DNA from: MPNP01 sp963668325
Lineage (GTDB): Bacteria > Pseudomonadota > Alphaproteobacteria > Rhodobacterales > Rhodobacteraceae
NCBI GenBank assembly: GCA_963668325.1
Contig: OY764222.1
Location: 434,001 to 498,000, forward strand
Length of the DNA: 64,000 nt
Direction of reading: 5' to 3'
The translations under genes were made by a program, and so were the position numbers. Positions 54,496 through 62,737 of the stretch are shown in pieces. The notes below the pieces were generated by a model. It searched no databases, had not been told where the DNA came from, and saw nothing but the letters and a program-made list of their open reading frames with translations. Every line of letters starts with the position of its first letter. Within the stretch, counting starts at the first letter, position 1.

Positions 54496-55638
54496 CTAGC
54501 TTCAGTTGAACTGTCGCTACGTACGGCTGATGAAGAGATCAAACAGGATTTACTAGCACGTGCAGTAACTGCTTTTCGTGAGATACTGATTGATGAACCC
54601 GGACTCATACGAGTTCGCTTGGAACTGGCCCGAGCATTCTTTCTTCAGAACAAGGACATTTTGGCCAAAGAACATTTTGAGCGTGTCCTTGCAAGCAATC
54701 CACCTCCGGCCGTTAAAGCAAATATCGCTGGTTTTTTGAGCACAATCCACAATCGCCGTCGCTTTCGAGGCTCGCTAAGTTTTCAAATGGTAAGAGAAAG
54801 CAACATTAACAGTGGAACCACCGACAAAACAATTTGGTTTAATTCCATACCTCTTACTAGAAGTGATGCCGACCCAAAGGCCGAAGCGGGCATAGTCATC
54901 ATTGGTCGGGGAGTTTATCGTCATCCGGTATCGGACACAGTTGATAATGTAACCAGTATTGGATTGTCACGTACCGAATTTCCGGGATCCGATTTTGATC
55001 GAACTGTCCTGGATTTCTATACCGGACCCGAATACCATTTGAGCGAACAAACCAGGGTAAGTTTGCAAGGCTATATAACTTCAAACTTCAATGAAAACTC
55101 ACCAAATCACAAGCTCGGCGGGCGTGTTCGTTTACAACGTATGATGAACATAAGAACAAACTTAGATGTCCAGCTCAGCTTTGGTAAGAGATCCTATCAA
55201 TTATCTGAGAATGCACACAACAATGCAAACGAGTTTGAAATAGGATTCAGTATTAATCATCGACTGACACCCACACTCACCTTAGATGGTGGGATTTCTG
55301 CCGCTAGTTCGCATATTAAGAATAATCCCAACCAAGAAAATCGTACCTTTCAATTGAATACAGGAGTTTCGTCGTTACTCAAATCAGGCCTTACGGTCGG
55401 TTTTCGGGCCAGCACCTCTCGTAAATCTTATCAAGGCCAACCAGGCTTCCCGACAATAGACGGACTTGCACAGAAGGATAAACTCCTGTCCCTCCAAGCG
55501 ACAATTCTGCACCGCAATCTAACGGTCTGGGGATTCAGTCCTCAATTAGCATTAATCCATGAGAAGTTAAGCACAAACGCCCAAGCTAGCGATTTCAAGA
55601 ATAATCTGGTACAAGTGACCATGGTTAAACAATTTTAG
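54496..55638 (+). pseudogene. Slam-type translocator lacking its N-terminus
   Basis: About 380 codons homologous to residues ~80-461 of the Slam at 28816: LASVELSLRTADEEIKQDLL aligns with LASVELSLQTEDEERQQKLL, and FERVLASNPPPAVKANIAGF and the barrel through VTMVKQF are preserved. The signal peptide and first TPR helices are missing and a TGA (54493-54495) precedes the fragment. Translation could only start internally (for example TTG 54619), without a signal peptide, so it cannot reach the outer membrane. The barrel sequence is otherwise undamaged, so the break is probably recent. The lipoprotein gene at 55882 is its likely former partner. Confidence 0.75.
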
Positions 55639-55881
55639 TGGATTGGATATAAATCTAGCCAATTCAATCTGAAAATCAACGTTCACCAATCTGTATCATT
55701 AAGTGTAAAATTGCCAGTAAATATCAGTATTTTATCTTTTTACCTTGCTGTTATTGATTTATTTTGAACCCGACTTTGGAACAAATATTTTCCTAACGGT
55801 ACCATCATTGTTTTTGTGCTATACATTTTGAGGGGATAGTTATAATTGCTAATATCAATAGGAAGATTTGGAGAACGAATA

Positions 55882-56980
55882 ATGAGAACAAATTTACATA
55901 AATTTAAGGCGCTTAGAGATAAGGAATTGATCCCTTTCGGGTCCGTCATTGTGGCCACTCTTCTCCTTTCAGCATGTGGGGGTGGTGGTACAAGCAGTGG
56001 GGGGGGGTGGAATAGCGAGTAATACAGCCACTACACCCGATGCTATAAAACAAAGTATTGACGACCAAACAAATGAAATAGCCAGAGCGGCGGCTGTAGC
56101 CGAACCCACATATGGCAGTGTGTCACAGTTATCCGGAACTTCTCCAAATTCACACGCAGATGTCTCACGTTCGGACGATGGGGTTTACTTGATATCATTA
56201 CCATCAGCAGGTGGTTCAAACATTTCGCTTAATACAGATGAAAATCTCTATAGCAGTCTTCCAGAAATTGTCATTATTGATGGCGTGGCAGTTCGTCCCA
56301 TGGTTCTATATAAAGATAATGGCGACAGCGCCACTTTTGCGGGAGTTTATACTGGTGATATAGATAATCTTGGAAATTGGCTTGCTGGGGGTTATTGGTT
56401 GCATGGTACTGATTTAATAGGGGTGCAACCAGATTTCGAAATGGGAGCATTTATTGATGGACCGGAAATTGAGGATGATCCCGATTTACCAACAGGGGGG
56501 AGTGCTGAATATAGTGGTGAAGCAACGGGAATTTATGTAGGTATAGCTGGAACTGATCATGAATATGCATCAGGTTCAAACATCTTGGGAGAATATACAG
56601 GAGATTTTATTGCCACAGCTAATTTTGAAAATGGAGGCGGTACCTTAAATGGTGAGGTCATCATAACAGAAAGCTTTGACTATATAATTTTGGTGGATTC
56701 TTCTACAGTTGAAACTACCAATTTAGTTGAAGGTGTAAGAATTAGCTGGAGTGATGTAAGATTTACAGAAAACGGTCAGGCTACTGGAGACGTATCTGTT
56801 TCAATTCCGGGCCTTGATTTGGTAGAAAATGAAGGTAAAACTGGTAATAAATTTTCTACAGAGACAGATTCTGAAGGCAACCCACGATTGTTAGCCGGTA
56901 CCCATGGTGGTTCCATAAGATCTGCGGGCGGTACTGAAGCCGGCTACATTGGTGTACATATCGGTGTCACAGGAGAGTAG
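55882..56980 (+). pseudogene. Surface lipoprotein SLP3, out of frame at a G9 tract (possible phase variation)
   Basis: ATG 55882 opens MRTNLHKFKALRDKEL, then SVIVATLLLSAC, a perfect lipobox, and GGGGTSSGG. At a run of nine G (55999-56007) the frame runs to a TAA after GWNSE, while the downstream body is open in the next frame (GGGGIASNTATTPDAIKQSI to IGVHIGVTGE, ending 56980). With eight G the whole reads as one 365-residue lipoprotein. The body has the TbpB-barrel feel of Slam substrates (ILGEYTGDFIATANFENGGG, TLNGEVIITESFD). It is 243 nt downstream of a Slam fragment. Either a slipped-strand OFF state, a fixed frameshift or a sequencing error. Confidence 0.65.
55999..56007 (+). repeat. G9 homopolymer in lipoprotein reading frame
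   Basis: Nine consecutive G directly after the lipobox linker. G8 (or G11) restores the frame; G9 ends translation within 5 codons. It is the only such long G run noticed inside a gene here. Confidence 0.7.
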
Positions 56981-56992
56981 AGTAGGTAGCCC

Positions 56993-57048
56993 CACCTATT
57001 ACTTTTCATGGCGTTATAATCCCATACCAAAAAATAGGTGCTGTTTTT
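56993..57048 (+). terminator. Possible terminator after SLP3
   Basis: CACCTATT (56993-57000) pairs with AATAGGTG (57033-57040) and is followed by CTGTTTTTTG. The loop is long (32 nt), so this is uncertain. Confidence 0.35.
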
Positions 57049-57059
57049 TGAGCCTGAAT

Positions 57060-57517
57060 CATAAGTCGCATCGGTTAACATTTTATGCCCATCGCTCCAT
57101 ATCTAGGCAAAGGTTCTCTTGATCACCCACCGCAAAAACAGGATCTGCTGTTTTTAAACAATTACATCCTTGGCCGATCTGTCTCGGCTGGAAGATACTG
57201 GTCACGGGTAAGCCGTGACCACCCTTCGGTCAGAGTAATATGCAACCCTCGGGGGAACGACACCGTCATCCGGCGGTTGTTTCTCACCTTGTTTCGATCA
57301 AAGTGAACCAAGATTGGGCAATCTAACACGAACCCGATGGTCTGCCAAGGACGGCCTTGCCTTTGGTTCCTGGGCAGAAAAGTTGCTATTGAACACCTTT
57401 GGCGATAACACCATTGACTGGCTGGTTGGCAACCTTGTTCAAACGTCGGTGCAACGCCTTGATGTTGGTTTCAAACATCAAAACATACTTACAGAGTTAA
57501 GTGTGATAAGTTGATAG
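57060..57517 (+). mobile_element. IS4-family element tail (second relic)
   Basis: Begins with transposase-like KQDLLFLNNYILG (compare LLFLNNYMMG), then the GTCACGGGTAAGCCGTGACC hairpin, the block AKDGLAFGSWAEKLLLNTFG and the terminal GAGTTAAGTGTGATAAGTTG, ATAG at 57517. It is highly similar to 50924-51311. It ends inside a LysM-like gene remnant, which it appears to have disrupted. Confidence 0.7.
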
Positions 57518-57526
57518 GGTAGGGGT

Positions 57527-57651
57527 TGTCTTTGCTCAGATTGTTCGGGTGGCAATCTCCGGTCAGCGCTCGCCATCGCCGAGTGTCTTTTTGGCTATGA
57601 TGCTCTGGCGGGTGTCGTTTGGCTGGACCCGGTAGCAGGGCCGGTGATAGG
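57527..57651 (-). pseudogene. LysM-like tail remnant 1 (cut by IS4 relic)
   Basis: Minus strand: CYRVQPNDTRQSIIAKKTLG, DGER, a TGA codon in place of Trp, PEIAT, then damaged NNLSKDNPYP-like sequence. It aligns with CYRVQRTDKRLSIIAEKTLG...WPEIASLNKLSKDNPYRLGD at 63161. It is interrupted by the IS4 tail at 57517. Confidence 0.65.
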
Positions 57652-57709
57652 AAAAAATCCCTTCCATTCCCAAGTAAAAAGCAAATGACCTACATTAGGA
57701 AAGAACAAG

Positions 57710-58380
57710 TTACTTGTTCTCATCAGAATCAGATCCTTTGTTAATAATCTTCAAATCCTCAGCAATCTGAGCCCTTCTCCCAACCTCTAATTCCTTTTCG
57801 GTGGGAATAAAAAGATTGGGATCATCAATTTCTTCAATTTGTTTAAGAAACCCTTTAAGAAATTTTTTGGTTTTCTTTTGGTCTTTAGGCTTGGAATCAG
57901 ATTTTGCTTTGTTTTCGGTACGATTTTGCATAACCGTCCAGACAGCAAAGGCCCTTCTATCCTTGATGGGAGATTCTTTTAGTTTCTTGATAAATAATTT
58001 GGCTGTACGAATCTGAGTCAGAACATCGGCCCGTTTGAGCTTGTGGACAGGATCATAGTCAGCCTGGTGGCGCTTTTCCTGCAGGATCACAAAACTGGCG
58101 GCAAAGCTTTGTATATCCTTGGGAAACTTACCCATATTATGCACTGGCCCTTGGCATGACCATGATTGACAGCCCGATAGGCCTGCAGCCAGGCCGATTG
58201 ACTCCTGAGGGACTTTCTTTTACCGACAACGCTATCGGCACAATTCCGGCAGAGAGCGTGGAACATTGCATAATAGGCTGTGCTCATGGCCCTTTTGAGG
58301 TCTGCTTGGTGTGGTTTTCCCTTGCGTCCTCGACCCTCTACCAACAGGAGGGCGGTATCAATGAGTTCAGACGGTTGCAA
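57710..58380 (-). pseudogene. HEPN-domain protein with a frameshift
   Basis: The minus-strand frame from ATG 58380 gives MQPSELIDTALLLVEGRGRK, then LKRAMSTAYYAMFHALCRNC and SAWLQAYRAVNHGHAKGQC, a HEPN-like helical domain (AYYAMFHAL is typical). At about 58130-58142 the frame is lost. The continuation lies one frame over: HNMGKFPKDIQSFAASFVIL, QEKRHQADYDP...KSDSDENK-like acidic/basic tail (ending SDSDENK at 57710). A single missing base explains it; the restored protein would be about 220 residues. The gene overlaps the 92-aa gene upstream by 14 nt, as in a toxin-antitoxin pair with the HEPN as effector. Sequencing error cannot be excluded. Confidence 0.6.
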
Positions 58381-58645
58381 TACCCGCTTCTTCTGGCGTC
58401 ATGTATGTAGGAATTGGAAACCTGTCCATCTGCAATTTGCTAAGAGTTGGTCGTAGGTGCTGGACCAAGCCCCCGACTTTCTCTGGATCAAGCCGATCTT
58501 TTTCGGCCTTGAAAACTACCCAGATATTCAGGATGGGATCACCGTCATGATCTTCGGCCTCTTCAGATTTCACCTCAACTATTTCGGCCGGAGCAAGTTG
58601 TTCCTGAATACATATTTTCAGAATTTCATCAATAATATCCTGCAT
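58367..58645 (-). CDS. Small protein upstream of HEPN gene (candidate antitoxin)
   Basis: A 92-residue acidic protein, MQDIIDEILKICIQEQLAPA, then EDHDGDPILNIWVVFKAEKD and IPTYMTPEEAGIATV. It has no signal peptide or recognised fold. Its 3' end overlaps the start of the HEPN gene by 14 nt, a coupling typical of toxin-antitoxin operons, so I infer an antitoxin or regulator. A GGAAACATTACC context precedes the ATG; no strong promoter was fixed. Confidence 0.5.
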   Translation of the reverse strand: MQDIIDEILKICIQEQLAPAEIVEVKSEEAEDHDGDPILNIWVVFKAEKDRLDPEKVGGLVQHLRPTLSKLQMDRFPIPTYMTPEEAGIATV

Positions 58646-58727
58646 GGTAATGTTTCCCGGTTAGTAAGTACCTGACAAGCTAGAAGTTTTATTCAATCTT
58701 GTCAACCCTTTTGACTTCCAATATCCT

Positions 58728-58785
58728 TATTCACCCGGTAGTTTCCGACAATCACCCATGCGGTAGCTCTTGCCCTCACCATATT
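58728..58785 (-). pseudogene. LysM-like tail remnant 2
   Basis: Minus strand YGEGKSYRMGDCRKLPGE then stop, matching the terminal LNDLGEGKSYRAGDCLKLPA of the remnant at 61178. Upstream it is replaced by an integrase fragment in the opposite orientation. Confidence 0.6.
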
Positions 58786-58986
58786 CTTGAAGCCACTGGT
58801 GACATCCGAAAGGTATCGCTTTGGCTTGGACACAGCAGCATACAGAGTACCGAGATTTATCTCCGGGTCGATCCTGGTGAGAAACGTGACATTCAAACTT
58901 CGGTTCTTCCTATTGAAGTGAAAAAGGGGTGTTTCAAACATGCCGAGGATCGCTTGATGGCTCTGTTGACGGATATGGGAGGATGA
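58784..58986 (+). pseudogene. Tyrosine recombinase, C-terminal fragment
   Basis: Reads LEATGDIRKVSLWLGHSSIQ, then STEIYLRVDPGEK, typical of XerC/D-like phage integrases: the WLGH box supplies a catalytic His and STEIYLR the nucleophilic Tyr. The R...HxxR part is missing. It directly abuts a LysM remnant and is followed by three copies of CTTTACATAA, possible recombinase sites. Confidence 0.8.
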
Positions 58987-58990
58987 ATAA

Positions 58991-59073
58991 TTATGTAAAG
59001 TAGTATGCACTTAAAACACTGATGGTAAGGGGCTTGGCGTTTTGGACTTTACATAACAATATACTTTACATAA
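58991..59073. repeat. CTTTACATAA repeats next to integrase fragment
   Basis: TTATGTAAAG (58991-59000, inverted) and CTTTACATAA (59047-59056 and 59064-59073, direct). Short repeats in both orientations just downstream of an integrase end are the usual layout of an attachment site with core and arm sites. Confidence 0.45.
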
Positions 59074-59144
59074 AGGGGGCGTCCCAATATGAAGAAAGGA
59101 GGTGAAACTTACTGAAAACTTTCCTTTTTTAAGGGATAAAGTGG

Positions 59145-59193
59145 TCCCTTTTTACTTCGTTATTATGGGGTAATTTTAAATCGCTATTGACAA
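59145..59193 (+). repeat. Dispersed repeat, second copy of 8298-8350
   Basis: GTGGTCCCTTTTTACTTCGT, TATTATGGGGTAATTTTAAA, CGCTATTGACA. It matches 8298-8350 over ~50 bp with several substitutions. Non-coding in both places. Confidence 0.5.
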
Positions 59194-59270
59194 CCCTTGT
59201 TCTGGAGCGCTTCCGCCAGGGTCATTCGTGTCATATTTTCCCCGGATATATTTTTGCCAGTCATTTTTTC

Positions 59271-59807
59271 CTATCCTTTGGGCAAGGCACTGGCGGGCGG
59301 CCTGCGGTATGCGTGGTACCTGGCAACGAAGGCGTCAAACCACGCCGCGGAATCCCAGTCGGCGGGGAGCGGAATGGGAACGGCATCGACGTACCCCTGC
59401 AGGATGGAGCCGATGTGCCTGGCATGGGTCTGGGCACAATAGATGCGGTTGTATTCCCGGTTGCAGGCCAGCCATTGCCTGGCCAGTCGCCGGAAGGCAG
59501 TTCTGCTCGGGGCGACCAGGCGCACGGCCGGATGCGGGTGCAACCCATCGCCCTCAAGCCTGAGGACATCACCGGGGGCCGGCCAGTGATCGGATTGCAG
59601 TCCTCCGGCAATCAAACACACATCCTCCTGCCAGCCGGTTTTTACATCAACAGTGGCCCCTCGCCTGCGGTTCGCACCATGCTCTTCTGTCTGCCGACCA
59701 TGGAGGCTGATGCCGCCATCATCAGGGTTCCAGACAAAGCGACAGCTGGTCAGGCCCGGCGGATCCCGGAGGGCACGCGGCCGATAGGTCAGCAGGTGGG
59801 TTACCAT
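59271..59807 (-). CDS. Hypothetical protein downstream of MNT gene copy 3
   Basis: 178 residues from ATG 59807, 22 nt after the MNT stop, so it is in the MNT operon. It reads MVTHLLTYRPRALRDPPGLT, then CRFVWNPDDGGISLHGR and ATVDVKTGWQEDVCLIAGGL, ending RYHAYRRPPASALPKG. It is rich in Arg, Pro and Trp, has no signal peptide, and shows no HEPN active-site motif. Position suggests it takes the place of the HEPN toxin found after MNT copy 2, or is an unrelated gene captured behind a working promoter. No family recognised. Confidence 0.5.
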   Translation of the reverse strand: MVTHLLTYRPRALRDPPGLTSCRFVWNPDDGGISLHGRQTEEHGANRRRGATVDVKTGWQEDVCLIAGGLQSDHWPAPGDVLRLEGDGLHPHPAVRLVAPSRTAFRRLARQWLACNREYNRIYCAQTHARHIGSILQGYVDAVPIPLPADWDSAAWFDAFVARYHAYRRPPASALPKG

Positions 59808-59829
59808 CAGTTTCTCCTCTTCCAGCGAT

Positions 59830-60141
59830 TTAAGTTTCAAAGACGACCTCCCGGTCTTCATCAATTGATGCCATGCGATAGGGATTGTGGATGGTGCCAT
59901 CCCGGATGAGATCAACCTGGCGACCCATCACCCCTTGCAAGTCATCCTGCAGATTCAGAAAGCGTTCCAGCAACCTTGCTACCAGCGGTGGCTGGAACTC
60001 CACCAGGAAATCAACATCACTCCGGGCCGGATCAAAGTCCGTCGCCCGGGCCGCCGAGCCGTACACCTCCAGCCGGCGTACATCATGGCGCCGACAGATC
60101 CTGGCGATCTCCTGTTTTTTTTCAGCAATTACCTGGTGCAT
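59830..60141 (-). CDS. MNT-type nucleotidyltransferase, copy 3
   Basis: 103 residues from ATG 60141 (MHQVIAEKKQEIARICRRHD), the same start as its paralogues; a longer frame to 60180 is not supported. The catalytic signature is GSAARATDF with DVDFLVEF. Gly of the usual GSxxRG is replaced by Ala (AARAT), which might weaken activity. The C-terminus GRQVDLIRDGTIHNPYRMAS is close to copy 1. The conserved promoter TTGCCA-17-TATATT lies upstream. The next gene on the same strand is a 178-aa protein of unknown type rather than a HEPN toxin. Confidence 0.8.
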   Translation of the reverse strand: MHQVIAEKKQEIARICRRHDVRRLEVYGSAARATDFDPARSDVDFLVEFQPPLVARLLERFLNLQDDLQGVMGRQVDLIRDGTIHNPYRMASIDEDREVVFET

Positions 60142-60205
60142 TGTCTTTGGTCCTGCCACTCTGTCCGGCCAACTGGTCATGTTTTAATGAACAATATAAT
60201 GGCAT

Positions 60206-60234
60206 AATATAATATCCCAGGCCTTTTTTGGCAA
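60206..60234 (-). promoter_or_regulatory. Conserved promoter of MNT gene copy 3
   Basis: Minus strand TTGCCA (60234-60229), 17 nt, TATATT (60211-60206), identical in design to 10835-10863 and 14168-14196. Confidence 0.65.
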
Positions 60235-60240
60235 GAGAAT

Positions 60241-60360
60241 AGTGCTGCGCGGGGACACCCTCGAACCCCAGCCGTGCAAATAATAAAAAAAGAATATCTG
60301 GTATTATGGTGCTCGCTGCAGCGGCCCACATCCGGATGTTTTTTGAATGAGAGTATCAGT
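60241..60360 (-). repeat. Dispersed intergenic repeat, copy 4
   Basis: Minus strand: CTGATACTCTCATTCAAAAA, CATCCGGATGTGGGCC, GCTGCAGCGAGCACCATAAT, then TTCTTTTTTTATTATTTGCA and CGGCTGGGGT. The first half matches 14938-15000 and the second half 10738-10790, so it links the two partial copies into one unit. Confidence 0.6.
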
Positions 60361-60480
60361 CAGTCGTCCCATTTGTAAAATCTACGCGCCGACCCAGGCC
60401 AGAATCAGGTAAAGCCACCGGATTTTTCAGCTTTGAAAAATGAAACCGATACTATTTTTACCCCATGCTTGCCCGGTTGG

Positions 60481-60557
60481 TTATTCCTGCGGCAGCTACA
60501 GGCAATCACCCAGGCTGTAGGGGTTGTTCTTGCTAAGATTGTTGAGAGTGGCAATCT
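60481..60557 (-). pseudogene. LysM-like tail remnant 3
   Basis: Minus strand QIATLNNLSKNNPYSLGDCL, TAG, LPQE, stop. It is homologous to the tails at 62738 and 63161, with a nonsense codon. Confidence 0.65.
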
Positions 60558-60572
60558 GTTAGCAAAAAGGAT

Positions 60573-60830
60573 TCAAAGATTGCGATATACCCTTGAGCGG
60601 TGGCCGACTGTGATCACTTTAAGCAATTCATCATCAAAATCATAGATAATACGGTAATTTCCTACTCGTATCCGGTAGTAAGGTCGCCCTGACAATTTTT
60701 TGGCTCCACGTGCTTCTGGCTCCGCCCTAAGTCTATCAATCCGGGCCCTCAGCTGTATGACAACCCCCGGCTGTTTTTTCAGTTCATCTAGGGATTGTTG
60801 CGCCTTGCGGGTTAGAAGAAGCTCACGCAT
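60573..60830 (-). CDS. RelE/ParE-family toxin
   Basis: An 85-residue protein of the RelE/ParE toxin superfamily. LLTRKAQQSLDELKKQ and the C-terminal block PYYRIRVGNYRIIYDFDDEL, then ITVGHRSRVYRNL match the RelE pattern (R.R.G.YR..Y......V.V..V.HR...Y). The basic residues Arg and His near the end are the expected catalytic set for ribosome-dependent mRNA cleavage. It overlaps the upstream antitoxin by 8 nt (ATGCGTGA). Intact module. Confidence 0.85.
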   Translation of the reverse strand: MRELLLTRKAQQSLDELKKQPGVVIQLRARIDRLRAEPEARGAKKLSGRPYYRIRVGNYRIIYDFDDELLKVITVGHRSRVYRNL

Positions 60831-61074
60831 CCTTCAGGCTGGCAAAATAACGCTCGGACTCCTCAACACTGAGAAACCCTTCCTGGATGGCTTCATCAGC
60901 CAGCTCTCCCCATCGCCTGTCCTCTTCTTCCGTTTCCCTTTGCATGTGGTCTAGCAGAGCTTCAAGCACGTAGTCCCTAACGGTCAGACCACGCTCCTCG
61001 GCACGCTCTTGCAAGCGATCAAGAAAATCCGGCCGAACATTGATGGCCAGGCTGGTTTGTGTCTTGGTACTCAT
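60823..61074 (-). CDS. Ribbon-helix-helix antitoxin
   Basis: 83 residues. The N-terminal TQTSLAINVRPDFLDRLQER followed by GLTVRDYVLEALL is a ribbon-helix-helix DNA-binding domain. The C-terminal acidic helix (EEEDRRWGELADEAIQEG...) would wrap the RelE-like toxin encoded next. It is expected to repress its own operon; a partial palindrome upstream (CAGGA-TC-TCCTG, 61103-61114) and flanking GTTATCCTATA / TATAGTATAAC are candidate operators. Confidence 0.8.
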   Translation of the reverse strand: MSTKTQTSLAINVRPDFLDRLQERAEERGLTVRDYVLEALLDHMQRETEEEDRRWGELADEAIQEGFLSVEESERYFASLKDA

Positions 61075-61079
61075 GTTAT

Positions 61080-61131
61080 ACTATACGCTTTCCAGTCAGT
61101 TACAGGATCTCCTGTTTGATATAGGATAACC
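61080..61131 (-). promoter_or_regulatory. Candidate operator of the RelE/RHH operon
   Basis: Imperfect inverted repeat GTTATCCTATA...TATAGTATAAC enclosing CAGGATCTCCTG, just before the antitoxin start. Autorepression is the rule for such modules; the site itself is a guess from symmetry. Confidence 0.35.
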
Positions 61132-61177
61132 TGGCCATTGTCAACCGCACTCCATGCGGTGAATTAAAATACGGCTT

Positions 61178-61262
61178 TATTCCGCAGGTAATTTGAGACA
61201 ATCACCGGCCCGGTAGCTTTTGCCCTCACCAAGGTCATTCAACTTGGCAATCTCCGGCCAAC
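61178..61262 (-). pseudogene. LysM-like tail remnant 4
   Basis: Minus strand SRWPEIAKLNDLGEGKSYRA, GDCLKLPAE, stop. Well conserved but without any upstream reading frame; only the C-terminal ~29 residues of a parent gene survive. Confidence 0.65.
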
Positions 61263-61384
61263 GAGACTGTGAAAGTATTCAAGTAAGTTTCAAATCTCAA
61301 AAATTTCTAATATTATTTCCCTAAAAATAAACCCCAAATTTAAGTATCTAGGAAATATTTCATCAATCTGGATGTATTTTCAAT

Positions 61385-61954
61385 TCAATTGATGCCTGTT
61401 GGTAATACTTTCACAGTCTCCATGGTCGGTTCCAACTGGTCAGTATCAATATAGGATAGCATCAGATGGTGCAGATAGGCGTTGGCGTGGTTCCTGGTGT
61501 AACTGACCCAGGGGACCCGATAACCAGCCACCAGGCTGAGAGGTGAATCTCCCTTGTTGTTACTGATGGTGGGACCAGCGCCGGCTTCAAGTAACAATCT
61601 GACAATCTTGGGCTGTGCTTCGGCGTATGATGCCTGTAATAGGGGTGTCTTGCCCTTGGCATCCGGTATGTCGGGATCGGCGCCATGATCAAGCAACACC
61701 CTGACAATTCGGGAATTATTGATGGTCACTGCTTCGTAAAGTGGCGTTCGACCCGGATACCTGGCCCGGCTGGTTGCTCGGAAATTGACATCAGCCCCGG
61801 TCTCAAGACGCCTTTCAACCTTCGCTGGATCATGGGACAACACCGCATTATAGAGTCTGGTCAAACCACGGCCATTGACCCAATCGGCAGCGTTGATTGG
61901 TGTTTGGTTGAGCAGGATGAGGATCAGGGACAGGAGAGTAATTCGCAATGTCAT
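61385..61954 (-). CDS. Secreted ankyrin-repeat protein
   Basis: A 189-residue protein. Residues 1-22 form a signal peptide (LRITLLSLILILLNQTPINA, then AD). Ankyrin units follow: RLYNAVLSHDPAKVERRLET, GADVNFRA, GRTPLYEAVTINNSRIVRVL, LDHGADPD, GKTPLLQASYAEAQPKIVRL, LLEAGAGP and GDSPLSLVAGY. The product is therefore a periplasmic or surface ankyrin protein, unusual because most bacterial ankyrin proteins are cytoplasmic or injected effectors. Two further ankyrin sequences are nearby (15391, broken; 63161, truncated). Confidence 0.7.
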   Translation of the reverse strand: MTLRITLLSLILILLNQTPINAADWVNGRGLTRLYNAVLSHDPAKVERRLETGADVNFRATSRARYPGRTPLYEAVTINNSRIVRVLLDHGADPDIPDAKGKTPLLQASYAEAQPKIVRLLLEAGAGPTISNNKGDSPLSLVAGYRVPWVSYTRNHANAYLHHLMLSYIDTDQLEPTMETVKVLPTGIN

Positions 61955-62120
61955 TATTCGTCCTTATCATTAAGAATCTTACAGACAGAACTATACAATT
62001 TGGGCAGATTAATGCAGATTATCGTCCATACAGTCTCTTGGTCAAGAGAGCGAGTTTCATGAATCAACAAATTTACTGATGAAACCAGAGATAAGTATGA
62101 AATTTGAAAATCTAACGAAT

Positions 62121-62534
62121 TTAATTATTCTGTTCAGAGTTCCCTAATACTATACAATCTTCTGCAGTGCTAATCCCACATAACCTGTTCAACAGTGCCA
62201 ATATTGCACCGTTGGATTCACCTACCTTATCTACTTTAGCACTCAATTCATCTATTGCACTAGTATTCATTTCTATTTGGACTTTGCTTTCCTTAGCAAA
62301 ACTATCAAAATCAGCTCTAAGTTGATTAAAATTATTTTCAAATTCTTCAAAATCAGCTGATAATCTTTGCTGTGTAAGTTCAAACTCCTGAGCATTGGCC
62401 TTCATCTCACTTGCTTCATTCATAATGAACCAAACAAATATAAAAACAGCCGTTAAAACAGATACAATAGCCATAACTGCTTGACTAATTACATTTATAG
62501 TAGGAGGATTCTTATTTCTTGAATCATGGGGCAT
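62121..62534 (-). CDS. Small membrane protein with coiled-coil domain
   Basis: 137 residues: a polar start (MPHDSRNKNPPTIN), one hydrophobic span (residues ~15-38, VISQAVMAIVSVLTAVFIFV) and a long heptad-repeat region (residues ~45-115, EFELTQQRLSADFEEFENNF, NQLRADFDSFAKESKVQIEM) that should form a coiled coil. The C-terminus holds two Cys (LNRLCGISTAEDC). AT-rich codon use differs from the GC-richer neighbours. The design resembles 4337-4696. Function unknown. Confidence 0.5.
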   Translation of the reverse strand: MPHDSRNKNPPTINVISQAVMAIVSVLTAVFIFVWFIMNEASEMKANAQEFELTQQRLSADFEEFENNFNQLRADFDSFAKESKVQIEMNTSAIDELSAKVDKVGESNGAILALLNRLCGISTAEDCIVLGNSEQNN

Positions 62535-62737
62535 TAATTGATTCCTTTGTCATTATATGATGCCAACCAATCGTTCAATTTAAATTAACGAAACCCAACA
62601 GCGTAAATTTATGGTATGCACTAAATCTCTTCCTGTCAATCTAATACTCCCAGAGGGTATAAGTTTGATATTGAGCAAAATTTATCATAAACAAGGGAAA
62701 TTTCGTGTTCAAGCCAAATTCATGACTCCTGGGTCAG

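Noticed and set aside
59885..60212. Plus-strand frames opposite MNT copy 3
   Set aside because: They are antisense shadows of the MNT gene; similar shadows occur opposite the other MNT copies.
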